From a virus: a stretch of 31,163 nucleotides of DNA. Made by a program: the position numbers and the translations under genes. Below, one piece after another: positions 8,803 through 17,813 of the stretch. Numbering within the stretch: the stretch's first letter is position 1; every line of letters begins with the position of its first letter. Location: positions 1 to 31,163 of the IMG/VR virus record IMGVR_UViG_3300046385_000030; one strand, written 5' to 3'. Below the pieces are notes generated by a model. It was not told the origin of the DNA, did no database searches, and was given only the letters and a program-made list of their open reading frames with translations.

Positions 8803-10242
8803 TTAAAACCCGTATTTAGCTTTCTCTGAAGCAGTTAGCGGTATTTCATCAGCCGGAGCGTTTGGTAAGCTTGGGTCTTTAACAATACGTACCAACTTGC
8901 CATTGATTAATCGTATTTTACCGTCTTGAGACAAAGCGTAGTCTCCTTTACCATTCTTTACTTTTTTGTATCGCTCTTGAATATAAGAAATTTCTTCTTG
9001 TTGTTTTTTCTCGGATTGAGTAACCTTACCGCCTTTTCCCGTAGTTTTGCTTTCCGAAGCTCTCTTGATAAACTCAGGATTGCTAACGGCTTGTTCGTTT
9101 GGCACTTCAGTTAATAAAAACAATTTTTGCATGTTTCGCTTAAATTTAGAATAATCGGAATTAGGATCATTCTTTTGGTCATCAGTAGCGGGTTTTTTTC
9201 TATCTATAACAAAATCTCTACTTAGTTCTTCAAGCTGTAGTACAGCAGGCACCGCATCTTTGTTCTTTATTAACGGCAGCATTTTACTATTATATATAGA
9301 TAAAGCATCGGAACCACTCGTTTCAAACATAGCTTCCGCTTTTGCTATTACAGGAGTCATTAGAGACGCGTTATTCATCATAGACGTTTTGTCTACCTCA
9401 TATATGTTTTGAACATAAACACCAGATGCTGTAGCTTTTTTCTCTTGTCTAACGAGTTTTTTACTCACAAACGCCTCGCTTATCTCGCCTGTATTGGCTC
9501 CGTTTTCGTCTTTAGCATAAACGTTTATACTGTTCTTTTTAACGTCAGAAAACGTCTTAGAAAGGCCTGGTATTTTGACAATGCCTCCCCCTGAGTTGTT
9601 TACCATCTTCTGGTAATCATTATAATCAATCTCCCCTTTTACATCTTTGCCTGTTTTTGGATCTTTGTATTTATAAGCCATACCAACCCTTTTGTTGTCT
9701 CCTCCAATAAATGTTGGTGAAACAGAACCTGGTATTCTATTTGACAATATAGAAACAATAGCTACAGCGGTAGGATCGGAAGTGGCAAAATCAATAGCTC
9801 CTTCTCCTTGAAGTCCTTGTGCTTTTATGAAGTCATCAGAATCCGCTGCCCAGTCTTCTAGCATACCTTTTACTTTAGGTACAGAAGCTAGAATCTCATC
9901 TATTTCTCTTTGGTCTTCAACAGGAGAAGCGGATGATTTCTTTTTTAACCCAATTCTAAGTTCTTTAAGTCTATTTATTTTAGGTTCAAAAGCAGATACT
10001 AAGTCTATACTACTGCCTTCCGGCGCAGCTGCTTGAGCATTATATACAGATTGCCTTAGCTTACTAGCTTCAGCTTCACCGTACTCAATTATAGCCTCAT
10101 TCTTTTTTTTGTTTTCCTCAACGTATTCGCTTACCTCTTTTGCTGCTTTTGTAAAATTGCTTGATATTTCATCTGTAGCTGCTGCCCAAGCATTTCCTGA
10201 CTGTGTGTCTATTATTTGTTGTGGATTTTCGTATGCTCCCAT
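8803..10242 (-). CDS. Probable internal virion (ejection) protein, 479 residues
   Basis: I recognise no named domain. The N-terminal 130 residues are strongly helical and charged (KEVSEYVEENKKKNEAI and following), the middle (about 180-270) looks mixed alpha/beta with GVYVQNIYEV-type strands, and the C-terminus is lysine-rich and ends near a SEKAKYGF tail. No signal peptide or membrane segment is seen. It lies between a 272-residue Ala/Gly-rich protein and the 2701-residue megaprotein, which reproduces the order small, medium, very large of the T7-type gp14-gp15-gp16 ejection genes. By that context it is probably one of three proteins packed in the head and injected to form a conduit. Position supports this; sequence alone does not. 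Confidence 0.6.
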   Translation of the reverse strand: MGAYENPQQIIDTQSGNAWAAATDEISSNFTKAAKEVSEYVEENKKKNEAIIEYGEAEASKLRQSVYNAQAAAPEGSSIDLVSAFEPKINRLKELRIGLKKKSSASPVEDQREIDEILASVPKVKGMLEDWAADSDDFIKAQGLQGEGAIDFATSDPTAVAIVSILSNRIPGSVSPTFIGGDNKRVGMAYKYKDPKTGKDVKGEIDYNDYQKMVNNSGGGIVKIPGLSKTFSDVKKNSINVYAKDENGANTGEISEAFVSKKLVRQEKKATASGVYVQNIYEVDKTSMMNNASLMTPVIAKAEAMFETSGSDALSIYNSKMLPLIKNKDAVPAVLQLEELSRDFVIDRKKPATDDQKNDPNSDYSKFKRNMQKLFLLTEVPNEQAVSNPEFIKRASESKTTGKGGKVTQSEKKQQEEISYIQERYKKVKNGKGDYALSQDGKIRLINGKLVRIVKDPSLPNAPADEIPLTASEKAKYGF

Positions 10243-10273
10243 ATATTTTTATATTCAGTAAATTGTTTGTTTT

Positions 10274-11092
10274 TTATGATGGAAACCCAGTTAGATCAAC
10301 GTCCACTTCGGTAGGTAATGGCGGTTTAGCGAATTTACCCGCTGGCGAAGACGGACTCATTGCCATTGCGGAACCTGCTGAAATCAAACCGCTCGCTGCT
10401 CCAGAAAAGCCCGACGCTAAAGCCTTGGATCTATCCATATTAGCTTGGTTCTGGGCCGCGGCAGCATTATCCATTTGACCTGCCACTCTATTAAGTTTTT
10501 GCATCTCTCTGGTTTCTCTAGCATTAAACATAAACTGTTGTCCTGCAGCTTCTCCAACTTGCAATCTTTCTCCTTCTGACATTTGAACATTTTGTATTCT
10601 TTGCGCTTCAGACATTTTTGCTCTCTGAAGTACTTGTTCGCCTTCCGCTCTTAACTTTTCATTTTGAGCCTCTTGCGATTCTATACTGGCACTAACACCT
10701 TGCTTTGATTTTAAAGCGGCTTGTGCTAATGCGGTAGCGCCCCCGGCTGAAGCTCCTGTTTCTCTTAAAGTATCTAATGTATTTGCGAGAGATAGATCGG
10801 CCTCCTCTATTTGCATTTCAGCCGCTTTTGTAGCAACACCTAAATTTGCAAATGTATTTGTAAGCATTCCAGAAGTATCTTTTGCTATAGAACTTAAATT
10901 AGTATATCCAGCATAAGGATTAGTTATTGCTTGTCTTGAATTTTCTAATCTATTAAGTTCTATACCTAAAGCTTGTTTTTCTTTAGCAGCGGCTCTAGCT
11001 CTTTTTTTAGCTTGTCCGCCTCCTATTAATCCGCCTATTAAACTTGAAGCTGCGCTCGCAAGTCCTGCAACGGCCATTATTGGTAGTGGCAT
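10274..11092 (-). CDS. Probable small internal virion protein (T7 gp14-like position), 272 residues
   Basis: The N-terminus is a hydrophobic, glycine-rich helix (residues 3-27, with GLASAASSLIGGLIGGG) followed by a basic cluster KKRARAAAK, and the rest is a long alanine/glutamine/glutamate-rich helical region with a second small-residue hydrophobic stretch near 228-245. A hydrophobic Gly-rich start followed by continuous helix is typical of podovirus internal virion protein B, which inserts into the host envelope during DNA ejection. It follows the propeller-like tail gene and precedes the other two probable ejection genes. The N-terminal segment should not be read as a signal peptide: there is no cleavage motif and the protein is probably loaded into the head. 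Confidence 0.62.
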   Translation of the reverse strand: MPLPIMAVAGLASAASSLIGGLIGGGQAKKRARAAAKEKQALGIELNRLENSRQAITNPYAGYTNLSSIAKDTSGMLTNTFANLGVATKAAEMQIEEADLSLANTLDTLRETGASAGGATALAQAALKSKQGVSASIESQEAQNEKLRAEGEQVLQRAKMSEAQRIQNVQMSEGERLQVGEAAGQQFMFNARETREMQKLNRVAGQMDNAAAAQNQANMDRSKALASGFSGAASGLISAGSAMAMSPSSPAGKFAKPPLPTEVDVDLTGFPS

Positions 11093-11120
11093 ATTTTATA
11101 TATTTTTTAAATTGTTTGCT

Positions 11121-12590
11121 TTAGTAAGTTAGTTGCTCAAAGTTAGTAGAAACAGAAAACAATTCTTTTGGTTTCCCTAAATCGGTATCGGCATCGGTAG
11201 ACATTGTAACGGTCGCAAAATATCCTTTTATACCAGATATTTCATTTCCAAATAATATCTCACCTTGGTTAGCTAAACTCTTGTTCATTATAGCTGCCAT
11301 GTATTTGTTTTCTTTTCTGTCAAAACCTGCTCTGTTTATAGGCGGGTATAATATTGAAGGGTAAGAATTACCGTAGTTGTCGTAAGCTCCCATCATATAA
11401 CTGAATACAGCCGGGCTTTGTAATACACCTGCTTCATCAAAGCTATTTGAATATGCCGATGCAAATAAATCTTTCCCCGTTGAATCGGATACAAATGAAT
11501 CTACTTGCCATCCATTAGATCCTTCGTAGTTTATTGTGTTGAATATTTTAGAAACGCTAGGGTTTGTATTGAATACGAAAACAACTTTAGAAGGCTCTGT
11601 AACGCCATAAAAACTACCTCTATTAGCTGTAGTACTGTAATGTTGCCAAAGTTGGCCGTTACGCATTGTAAAGAACTTATTCTTGATGCTAATAATTTGT
11701 TCTGGGGCATAACTAAAGAAACTTGTAAACCCTTGAGTGGTTTCATCAAATGCCAACGTACTATAACTCCTGTTAGGGTCTATTGTGCTTGTGCCTGGAT
11801 TTGTTTTACTTTTCTGAATAGACACAACGTATTGTTTGTTATGTATATCCCAGCCTCCAAATATCTTGCCATTACCATAAACAGAAGAATCAACACTGTT
11901 TAATTCATCTCTAAAGAAATCAAGCATTCCATATTCAGAAATCTCTGTTATTCCATCTTGCGACAATCTTAAAATAGCATTACGATCTTTATCAGCAAAG
12001 TATTTTCTATATCCATAAACGGCAAAGCTTTCAGGGTTCCTACTTATGCCATAGTTTCCAGCGTAAGCTTGCACTTGACCTATAACAACTTTAGAAGATG
12101 TTACGGTTCCGCCACCCTCAGCAGAGTATATTGCATCTTTATCTATCAATGCTCGGCTAACTTTATTCTCTTGGAATATTATTAAGTTAGTGTCTTCTGC
12201 ATACAACTTCTGTATTGTACCGTTAGCTGGATCCAATGACTTAGTTATATCTTCACCAACCGAAAACTGGTTTGTATTGTTAACTCCGGTTCTTGAATTA
12301 AATACGCCAGAATATATTAGAGAGTTACCTCTTATAGCAGCACTGTTGTCAGCATCAACTATATATGCTTTCACTCCAAAATCGGTAGTAGTATTATTAA
12401 AACCACCTGTTATCCTAGCTTCTTCTATAACCCATTGTTTAGCAGGCGTATTAGTTACCCCCGCGACTGGAAATCCTCCGGCTGCTTGAGGTATGCCAAG
12501 GGACCCCGCCCAAACGGGATCCCCTGTGCCATTAACTAATTTCTTTAAAAAAAACGAGTTAAAATATTTTATTTCTATTATTGCTGGCAT
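11121..12590 (-). CDS. Tail protein, second propeller-like component (tail tube/muzzle-type)
   Basis: The 489 residues are almost entirely beta-strand in character, with strings such as VIEEARITGGFNN, SLIYSGVFNSRTGVN, NLIIFQENKVSRALID and NPESFAVYGYRKYFADKD. These patterns are familiar from the tail-nozzle or 'muzzle' proteins of crAss-like and Cellulophaga podoviruses, where blades of a beta-propeller build the tube below the neck. It lies immediately downstream of the 1034-residue tail protein, 40 bases apart, and the two probably assemble together. The start ATG at 12588-12590 has an A/T-rich leader. No enzyme motif was seen. Assignment as tail protein is good; which tail layer it forms is not resolved. 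Confidence 0.68.
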   Translation of the reverse strand: MPAIIEIKYFNSFFLKKLVNGTGDPVWAGSLGIPQAAGGFPVAGVTNTPAKQWVIEEARITGGFNNTTTDFGVKAYIVDADNSAAIRGNSLIYSGVFNSRTGVNNTNQFSVGEDITKSLDPANGTIQKLYAEDTNLIIFQENKVSRALIDKDAIYSAEGGGTVTSSKVVIGQVQAYAGNYGISRNPESFAVYGYRKYFADKDRNAILRLSQDGITEISEYGMLDFFRDELNSVDSSVYGNGKIFGGWDIHNKQYVVSIQKSKTNPGTSTIDPNRSYSTLAFDETTQGFTSFFSYAPEQIISIKNKFFTMRNGQLWQHYSTTANRGSFYGVTEPSKVVFVFNTNPSVSKIFNTINYEGSNGWQVDSFVSDSTGKDLFASAYSNSFDEAGVLQSPAVFSYMMGAYDNYGNSYPSILYPPINRAGFDRKENKYMAAIMNKSLANQGEILFGNEISGIKGYFATVTMSTDADTDLGKPKELFSVSTNFEQLTY

Positions 12591-12630
12591 ACTTTTATTA
12601 TTACTTATTTACTTATTAAATTACAGCAGA

Positions 12631-15600
12631 TTAGCAATACTGCACACCTGTTATCATGACATTTCCTTGAGGCGAATAAACCGAGTTAATTTTCGCACAG
12701 CTTACTTGGCTTTGGCTTCCGGAAGTAAATTGATGTGTTATCAGGTTATTCGTGTAGCAGTCTCTGTATTTTACCTCGCATTGTGTTCCGGAAGGAGCAG
12801 TACAAACAAGATTATAAACCTGGCATACAACGCATGCATTCTGACAATCTTGCAATGTAGCATAAGTTCCGCTTTGGTTTGGCACAACTTGACATCCACC
12901 CTGTAATGGCACACAGTTATATGTAAATGCTGGTGTATAACTTAACATTATCATATATGTATCAGTAGCTCCACCGGCATCCGTGACTCTTACGGTAACT
13001 CTATATAAACCCACGGCTTGTAAACCTGTGTCCCTAAGCATTCCACTTGGCGTTGCTGGGCTATTAACTATAGAAAATATAGTTGTGTTAAACCAGTTAC
13101 CACTTTGTTCTGCTTCTTGTGAAACTATTGTCCAAACAAGATCATCTGTACTTTTTCCTCCAAGCGCATTAGAGCCATTAACAGCGTTGAATTGATAAAC
13201 ATCAGCAACAGCTTGCGAATATTCAACAAGGGTATCTGTGTTAGTTATATCCGGCGCAACGTTCGTTAATCCACCTTGTTTGCTTAGTATTGATTGAACC
13301 CCATTTGCTTGTACCGTGAAATAAAAAACATACGTCTCAAGTTGAGCAGCGTTCAATCCGTAGTAAAAGTAATCATTGGTTACTATCTTATATGTGCCAG
13401 GAGAACTTCCTGCTTGTATTTGGAATTTGCTTGTGCGTATATCGTTGTTAAGATTACGAACCTCCATTACAGGCATGCTAGTTGGAAATACTGGTACACC
13501 AGATAAATCTGTAAATCCGAAATTATTAACGACTGTAGTTCCTACCGAATTAGCTTCAGACATATTAAATGTCCATCCTGTAACAATAGCAGCTCCTCCT
13601 GAGTCGGTAAGAATTGCATTATTTAATTCACTGATTAAACCAACTGTTGACGTTTCCCAGTATATATCTAATTTTGATTCTACCGGTTTTGTTTCGTATA
13701 CAGCTAGATTTTGAACATCGCTTGTAGATACAACACCAAGTTGTAATTCTGTTGAAATTCTAGCTATAAATGGATTTGATTCTACTTGGTAGAATTCATC
13801 GTAATTAGCTGGCAGAGATAACGGATCAACATTAAATAAAGAACTATTTGTAGCAATCGTACTAACAAAAGCATATTTATTACCTGGGAATGCCTGAGCA
13901 TTGCTGCCATCCGTGTTGTTTACTCTATTATATAAAGTAACACTACTTCTAAATTGCGTTTGAGTTGGACCTACCTCTTTTAAATCTCTGGGTACTTTAT
14001 TTATGTTGTCATTTATTAAAACAGCATGAGCAGTCTTGCTTAACTCTTTTGTAGGATCTCCTGGATATGCAGCCATAACGCCTGGAAGATATACATTATA
14101 ATAATCTTGCTCTGTTTGTTTTACAACTATCTTATAAGAATACCAACCAGTAGGATTGTAATTTGGACTGTTAGGATCTCCGTTGTATAATCCAGGCCAA
14201 CCCGTATTTACATCTGGACCGTTTGAAGGTATTGGATCATTAAATAAAACTTTCAATGAAAAACCTGGCCAATCTTTAATGTTATAATCATCTGATAAGT
14301 AAGGCACGTAAAGCGATGATGCTCCAAAGTCTGCAATACTAGATGTAATTTTATCTGATAATATTACTCCTGACTGTCTACCATATTTATCGCCTAATAT
14401 TACGCCTATCTGATAATTTCTATTTTGCTTTAATGTATGGTTAGGGTATTCGATTATGCTAGAACCTTGCATTGAGTTAAATCCAAATGGAAACTTCTCG
14501 CTATATCCTACGTTGTAGTTTAAATACTTAGGGTACGATGCTTTGTCCTGAAAATTGCTATACACAACACGATTGCTTATTATTTCTTGCCCCAAAGCTT
14601 TTAATGGCACTCTATCATATACACGGATAATATCTCTCTCTGGTAGTGTTTTAAACGGCTTCTTTGATTGATATTCGTATTCGTATGTTGTACTTGATCC
14701 GGATGCAGAGGCTATCTTAGAAACCGGTATAGAATCTACAACGCTAACTACAGGTGAATCTGACTCTTTGTATATTATTTCTACCTCACTTATTTTATAT
14801 GCACTAGCTAAAGTATTAGCAGCACCTGGAAGTATCATCTGTAATAATATATTGTTAACTTTATTCTGCATAAACCTAACAATAGTACTTCTATACGCAT
14901 CCTCTTCATCACCTGTCATAAAAAACCCATCCTGCTTTGGTATATAAGCAACCTGTGTAAATGGTGCAAATATTGAATATTCACCATCTTCAAACTTATA
15001 TCTATAGCTAAATCTAACCATTTTGCTTTCTAGATACTTAGGATCCCCTTCGTACCCATTTTGCCAATAAGGATTTGCCGCATTATTAGGGTAGAGTTCA
15101 CTGGACACATCGTACATGGATGTTTCGTATTGATTTGGCGCAATAGCTGCATTACTAGCTCTTCTCTTGTATAAGTTAAATGGATGTAATGGACTAACCT
15201 TAGCGACAGATATTTGATCTTCTGTAGTATAGTACCCGGCAGTATTAATAGCCTTAGATACGTTTATTTTTCTAGGTTGATTTCTGTTGTCTGTCCAAAA
15301 TAATAAATCCTCTATTACGTTTATTCCGTATACTGGATTTGTTGTAGAAAAGTTTAACCAGGCTCCTTCTATTAATTTTGTTGTAGTTCCTGCTTTTATA
15401 TCTCTAACATATATAAAGTTTTTAGCCGTAGGGCTATACTGTGGTGAAAAGCCAGGATTAGTATAGTTAGTTAAAAATATATATATTCGGTCTGTAGTAT
15501 TATCAACAAAAGACCCGATACACTGAAGTAAAGGGTCTGTTGTTATTTGTTCTATTTGATTAAAGTCAACGACTAATTCGTTTCCTTGTGCATTCTGTAA

Positions 15601-15735
15601 TGTACCAACATTTGAATCGCTAGACTTATTTATCTCAAGGTTAAGAGCATATCTGTATTCGTTAGCAGGTATTAATCTATCATCTACGTCTCGGTTCATT
15701 TTAGAACCAAGGAAGTTGTTTTTAATTTCCGCCAT
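12631..15735 (-). CDS. Tail tube/muzzle-like protein with cadherin-like and cysteine-rich C-terminal domains
   Basis: The N-terminus has the pattern FLGSKMNRDVDDRLIPANEY followed by LNLEIN, GTLQNAQGNE and LLFWTDNRNQPRKINVSKA, which is characteristic of the large propeller-type tail proteins of crAss-like phages (the counterpart of T7 tail tubular protein B). Residues about 830-938 look like an Ig/cadherin-type domain (DLVWTIVSQE, then YRVTVRVTDAGGATDTYMIM). The final 94 residues, 941-1034, contain ten cysteines (C941 to C1034, the last residue), while the rest of the protein has almost none. This would form the distal tail or an exposed domain stabilised by disulfides, possibly touching the host surface. 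The gene ends 40 bases before the second propeller gene. The tail assignment is strong; the receptor-contact idea is inference. Confidence 0.75.
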   Translation of the reverse strand: MAEIKNNFLGSKMNRDVDDRLIPANEYRYALNLEINKSSDSNVGTLQNAQGNELVVDFNQIEQITTDPLLQCIGSFVDNTTDRIYIFLTNYTNPGFSPQYSPTAKNFIYVRDIKAGTTTKLIEGAWLNFSTTNPVYGINVIEDLLFWTDNRNQPRKINVSKAINTAGYYTTEDQISVAKVSPLHPFNLYKRRASNAAIAPNQYETSMYDVSSELYPNNAANPYWQNGYEGDPKYLESKMVRFSYRYKFEDGEYSIFAPFTQVAYIPKQDGFFMTGDEEDAYRSTIVRFMQNKVNNILLQMILPGAANTLASAYKISEVEIIYKESDSPVVSVVDSIPVSKIASASGSSTTYEYEYQSKKPFKTLPERDIIRVYDRVPLKALGQEIISNRVVYSNFQDKASYPKYLNYNVGYSEKFPFGFNSMQGSSIIEYPNHTLKQNRNYQIGVILGDKYGRQSGVILSDKITSSIADFGASSLYVPYLSDDYNIKDWPGFSLKVLFNDPIPSNGPDVNTGWPGLYNGDPNSPNYNPTGWYSYKIVVKQTEQDYYNVYLPGVMAAYPGDPTKELSKTAHAVLINDNINKVPRDLKEVGPTQTQFRSSVTLYNRVNNTDGSNAQAFPGNKYAFVSTIATNSSLFNVDPLSLPANYDEFYQVESNPFIARISTELQLGVVSTSDVQNLAVYETKPVESKLDIYWETSTVGLISELNNAILTDSGGAAIVTGWTFNMSEANSVGTTVVNNFGFTDLSGVPVFPTSMPVMEVRNLNNDIRTSKFQIQAGSSPGTYKIVTNDYFYYGLNAAQLETYVFYFTVQANGVQSILSKQGGLTNVAPDITNTDTLVEYSQAVADVYQFNAVNGSNALGGKSTDDLVWTIVSQEAEQSGNWFNTTIFSIVNSPATPSGMLRDTGLQAVGLYRVTVRVTDAGGATDTYMIMLSYTPAFTYNCVPLQGGCQVVPNQSGTYATLQDCQNACVVCQVYNLVCTAPSGTQCEVKYRDCYTNNLITHQFTSGSQSQVSCAKINSVYSPQGNVMITGVQYC

Positions 15736-15739
15736 ATAT

Positions 15740-16969
15740 TTAGTGTTTAATCCATTTTGATTGTCCTCTTAATACTTGTGTAATTTCTTCAAGCTTTATA
15801 TTAGACAATCTTATTTTTGCGTTTCTTAATTTAGCGCTCTTTTCTTGCTTCAATCTATTAACAATGTATTCCGGCTGACCAGCTCTTGTTGAAATGACAG
15901 CGTGTAATATATGCGCATACATTGCTTCTTCCGCCATCTTAGGTACTTTTGTATCTAAATCATAAGCAAGACCATCAGATATATATTCAAACAATATTGA
16001 TATATTAACTAAATCACTTGAGAAACTTATTTTGCCTTCTCTATCGTTTATTGTAAATGTACCATTGAAATTTGCATTCTCAGGGTTTATTCCATATTGT
16101 CTACCGTAACCTTTAGAATAGTCTATTCCGTAATAGTTGTTACCTTGTGCATAATATTCAAGAATATCTGTTTTTAGCGTAGATCCATTATTTTCTTTCC
16201 ATCTTTGTTCAATTATCGATGTACCAGATATATTGTTATCGAAATCATCTTGAATAGCAACGCCCATATCGTCTTGAACAGGCATACTACCAGGATTAGA
16301 TGTTAATCTAGTAGGGTATATTGGATGTTTAACACCATGACCGTCAATCCATGAAACTTTAACATAGTTCACATAATCTTGAGGCAGCGGTATAGAAAGG
16401 TTTTGAGGGACCGTTAGCTCTTGTGATTTTACACTTTTAAGTGTATCATAGCTAAATTCCTGCATAGCTCGTTTAGCGTGAAATATAACATCAGTCTTTT
16501 TAACACTGCTAATCAATTTACCATTGCCAACATAAGCTATCATAAAGTTATTTATAACCTCATCTAATGGGATGTAAGCATAACCACCGTAGTTTTCTTC
16601 AACCGCATCTCCATAAGCAAAACTATTAGGATCTAGTGGATCTCCGTATTTACCACCATCAACTCTTTTTAATTGTACAACTATAATTGTATTGTTTGCT
16701 GGAGCAGTAACAAATGTTATAGTATTTCCAACAACAGAATATGCTTGATTAGTTTCAGCAAACGAATCTGGCATACCGGTTGGACTGGTATATATTTTAA
16801 AGTTATTTAAGTTATACCCACTGCTATTCTGGTTATAATCACCATATACCAAATTGGTATCAAACGTAGTAGTAAAGCTTCTGTTCGTTCCATCACCCAC
16901 GAAGCTCATTGCTCCTTCGTAATATTGTCTGTTTGTTTCGGTAATTAAACCGTTATTAGGTATAGGCAT
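15740..16969 (-). CDS. Neck/tail ring or adaptor-type structural protein, 409 residues
   Basis: The first ~115 residues are beta-rich (SFVGDGTNRSFTTTFDTN, then NTITFVTAPANNTIIVVQLKR) and resemble a small beta-sandwich found on virion proteins. The second half starts with a helical stretch KKTDVIFHAKRAMQEFSYDTL, continues with LPQDYVNYVKVSWIDGHG, and ends with helices rich in Lys/Arg (KLRNAKIRLSNIKLEEITQ). This layout, between a 256-residue ring-like protein and the propeller tail protein, fits a podovirus ring/stopper or upper-tail protein that joins portal to tail. It overlaps neither neighbour: 4 bases separate it from the tail gene and 7 from the ring gene. No enzymatic motif was seen. Structural role is likely, exact layer unresolved. 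Confidence 0.6.
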   Translation of the reverse strand: MPIPNNGLITETNRQYYEGAMSFVGDGTNRSFTTTFDTNLVYGDYNQNSSGYNLNNFKIYTSPTGMPDSFAETNQAYSVVGNTITFVTAPANNTIIVVQLKRVDGGKYGDPLDPNSFAYGDAVEENYGGYAYIPLDEVINNFMIAYVGNGKLISSVKKTDVIFHAKRAMQEFSYDTLKSVKSQELTVPQNLSIPLPQDYVNYVKVSWIDGHGVKHPIYPTRLTSNPGSMPVQDDMGVAIQDDFDNNISGTSIIEQRWKENNGSTLKTDILEYYAQGNNYYGIDYSKGYGRQYGINPENANFNGTFTINDREGKISFSSDLVNISILFEYISDGLAYDLDTKVPKMAEEAMYAHILHAVISTRAGQPEYIVNRLKQEKSAKLRNAKIRLSNIKLEEITQVLRGQSKWIKH

Positions 16970-16976
16970 TGTCTAA

Positions 16977-17747
16977 TTAGCTTTTAGAGTTTATTTCTTC
17001 TGATTGAGATTGCTGCATCGCTACTTGTACTACTTGAGGATCTTTTATAATAACACCTGCATACATAAGTATCTTTAATATCACAGTTGTTTGATCTGAT
17101 TCGTGTAGTTCAAAATTTCTTGATCCAACTGCGGGGGTGACCACTCCATTATATGTAGCTGGGTTATAAACGTATTGTCCTCTTGTACCAACGGTAAAAC
17201 CCCATACAGGGTCTAATGGCTTTCTTATATAGTTAGCTGTAATACCGGTTGTTATAGAACTTGGTGCAATTATAACTTTATTGTTCTCTCTTATGTAAGC
17301 TGGATGTTTTTCTGTAGAAGCAGTTAGTCTTGAGTTTTGTATGTAGTAGAATTCACCTCTTTGTAATTCTTCTAACGGGCCAAGAGTAACGTTGTATTTG
17401 TTTTTATAAGACAATGATCCTAATCGATATACTGGAAAACTATCTCCATATAAATCAACCGAAGGAAGAGTAAAGTAACTTCCCGCGGGATCTGAAACAT
17501 AAGTGCAGTTACCAACAGTTTTAAATATAGATATTTTTTCTTCTATATGTGCAACACGATCAGCATAATCGCTATCGCTGTTTTGTACACGTAAAAGTTG
17601 GTTCAAGTCTTCAAAATATTTTTCGAATATTTCAAGTTGTACCTGAGTAGCTACCGTGTTAAATTCCTGAGGTGTCATGTAACCTCGCTGCTCTTTGTTA
17701 AGTATCGATAATACCGTTCTGTAAACTGTATTTACATTTATTGCCAT
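16977..17747 (-). CDS. Ring/adaptor protein below the portal, 256 residues
   Basis: The N-terminus (VYRTVLSILNKEQRGYMTP, EFNTVATQVQLEIFEKYFEDLN) is helical, the middle is beta-rich, and the C-terminal part has FELHESDQTTVILKILMYAGVIIKDPQVVQVA, a pattern I associate with ring (adaptor/tail stabilisation) proteins of crAss-like podoviruses. Such proteins form a dodecameric ring between portal and tail and close the channel after packaging. It ends with a polar tail. It lies after a hairpin (17765-17801) that follows the preceding gene, so its transcription may be lowered relative to the capsid gene. Family assignment is by remembered pattern and gene order. Confidence 0.62.
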   Translation of the reverse strand: MAINVNTVYRTVLSILNKEQRGYMTPQEFNTVATQVQLEIFEKYFEDLNQLLRVQNSDSDYADRVAHIEEKISIFKTVGNCTYVSDPAGSYFTLPSVDLYGDSFPVYRLGSLSYKNKYNVTLGPLEELQRGEFYYIQNSRLTASTEKHPAYIRENNKVIIAPSSITTGITANYIRKPLDPVWGFTVGTRGQYVYNPATYNGVVTPAVGSRNFELHESDQTTVILKILMYAGVIIKDPQVVQVAMQQSQSEEINSKS

Positions 17748-17764
17748 ATTGTCTATTTTATTAT

Positions 17765-17801
17765 AATATTAAAGCGGTAACAACAGCTACCGCTCAATAT
17801 T
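17765..17801 (-). terminator. Stem-loop after the 255-residue gene; possible partial terminator or RNA processing site
   Basis: AGCGGTA (minus strand of 17788-17794) pairs with TACCGCT (17773-17779) around an eight-base loop. An outer AATATT/AATATT pairing (17796-17801 with 17765-17770) extends it across small bulges. The following sequence on the minus strand is A/T-rich but lacks a clean T run, so complete termination seems unlikely inside this operon. A stability or attenuation role is plausible. Confidence 0.55.
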
Positions 17802-17813
17802 AATTATTACGCA

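Noticed and set aside
10274-11092. Secreted protein with signal peptide at the start of the 272-residue gene
   Set aside because: The hydrophobic Gly-rich segment is followed by a basic cluster and continuous helix with no cleavage site; an ejection protein explains it better.
12493-12906. 137-residue + strand ORF across the junction of the two tail genes
   Set aside because: It crosses two real minus-strand genes and their gap, and shows no domain pattern or coupled neighbour.
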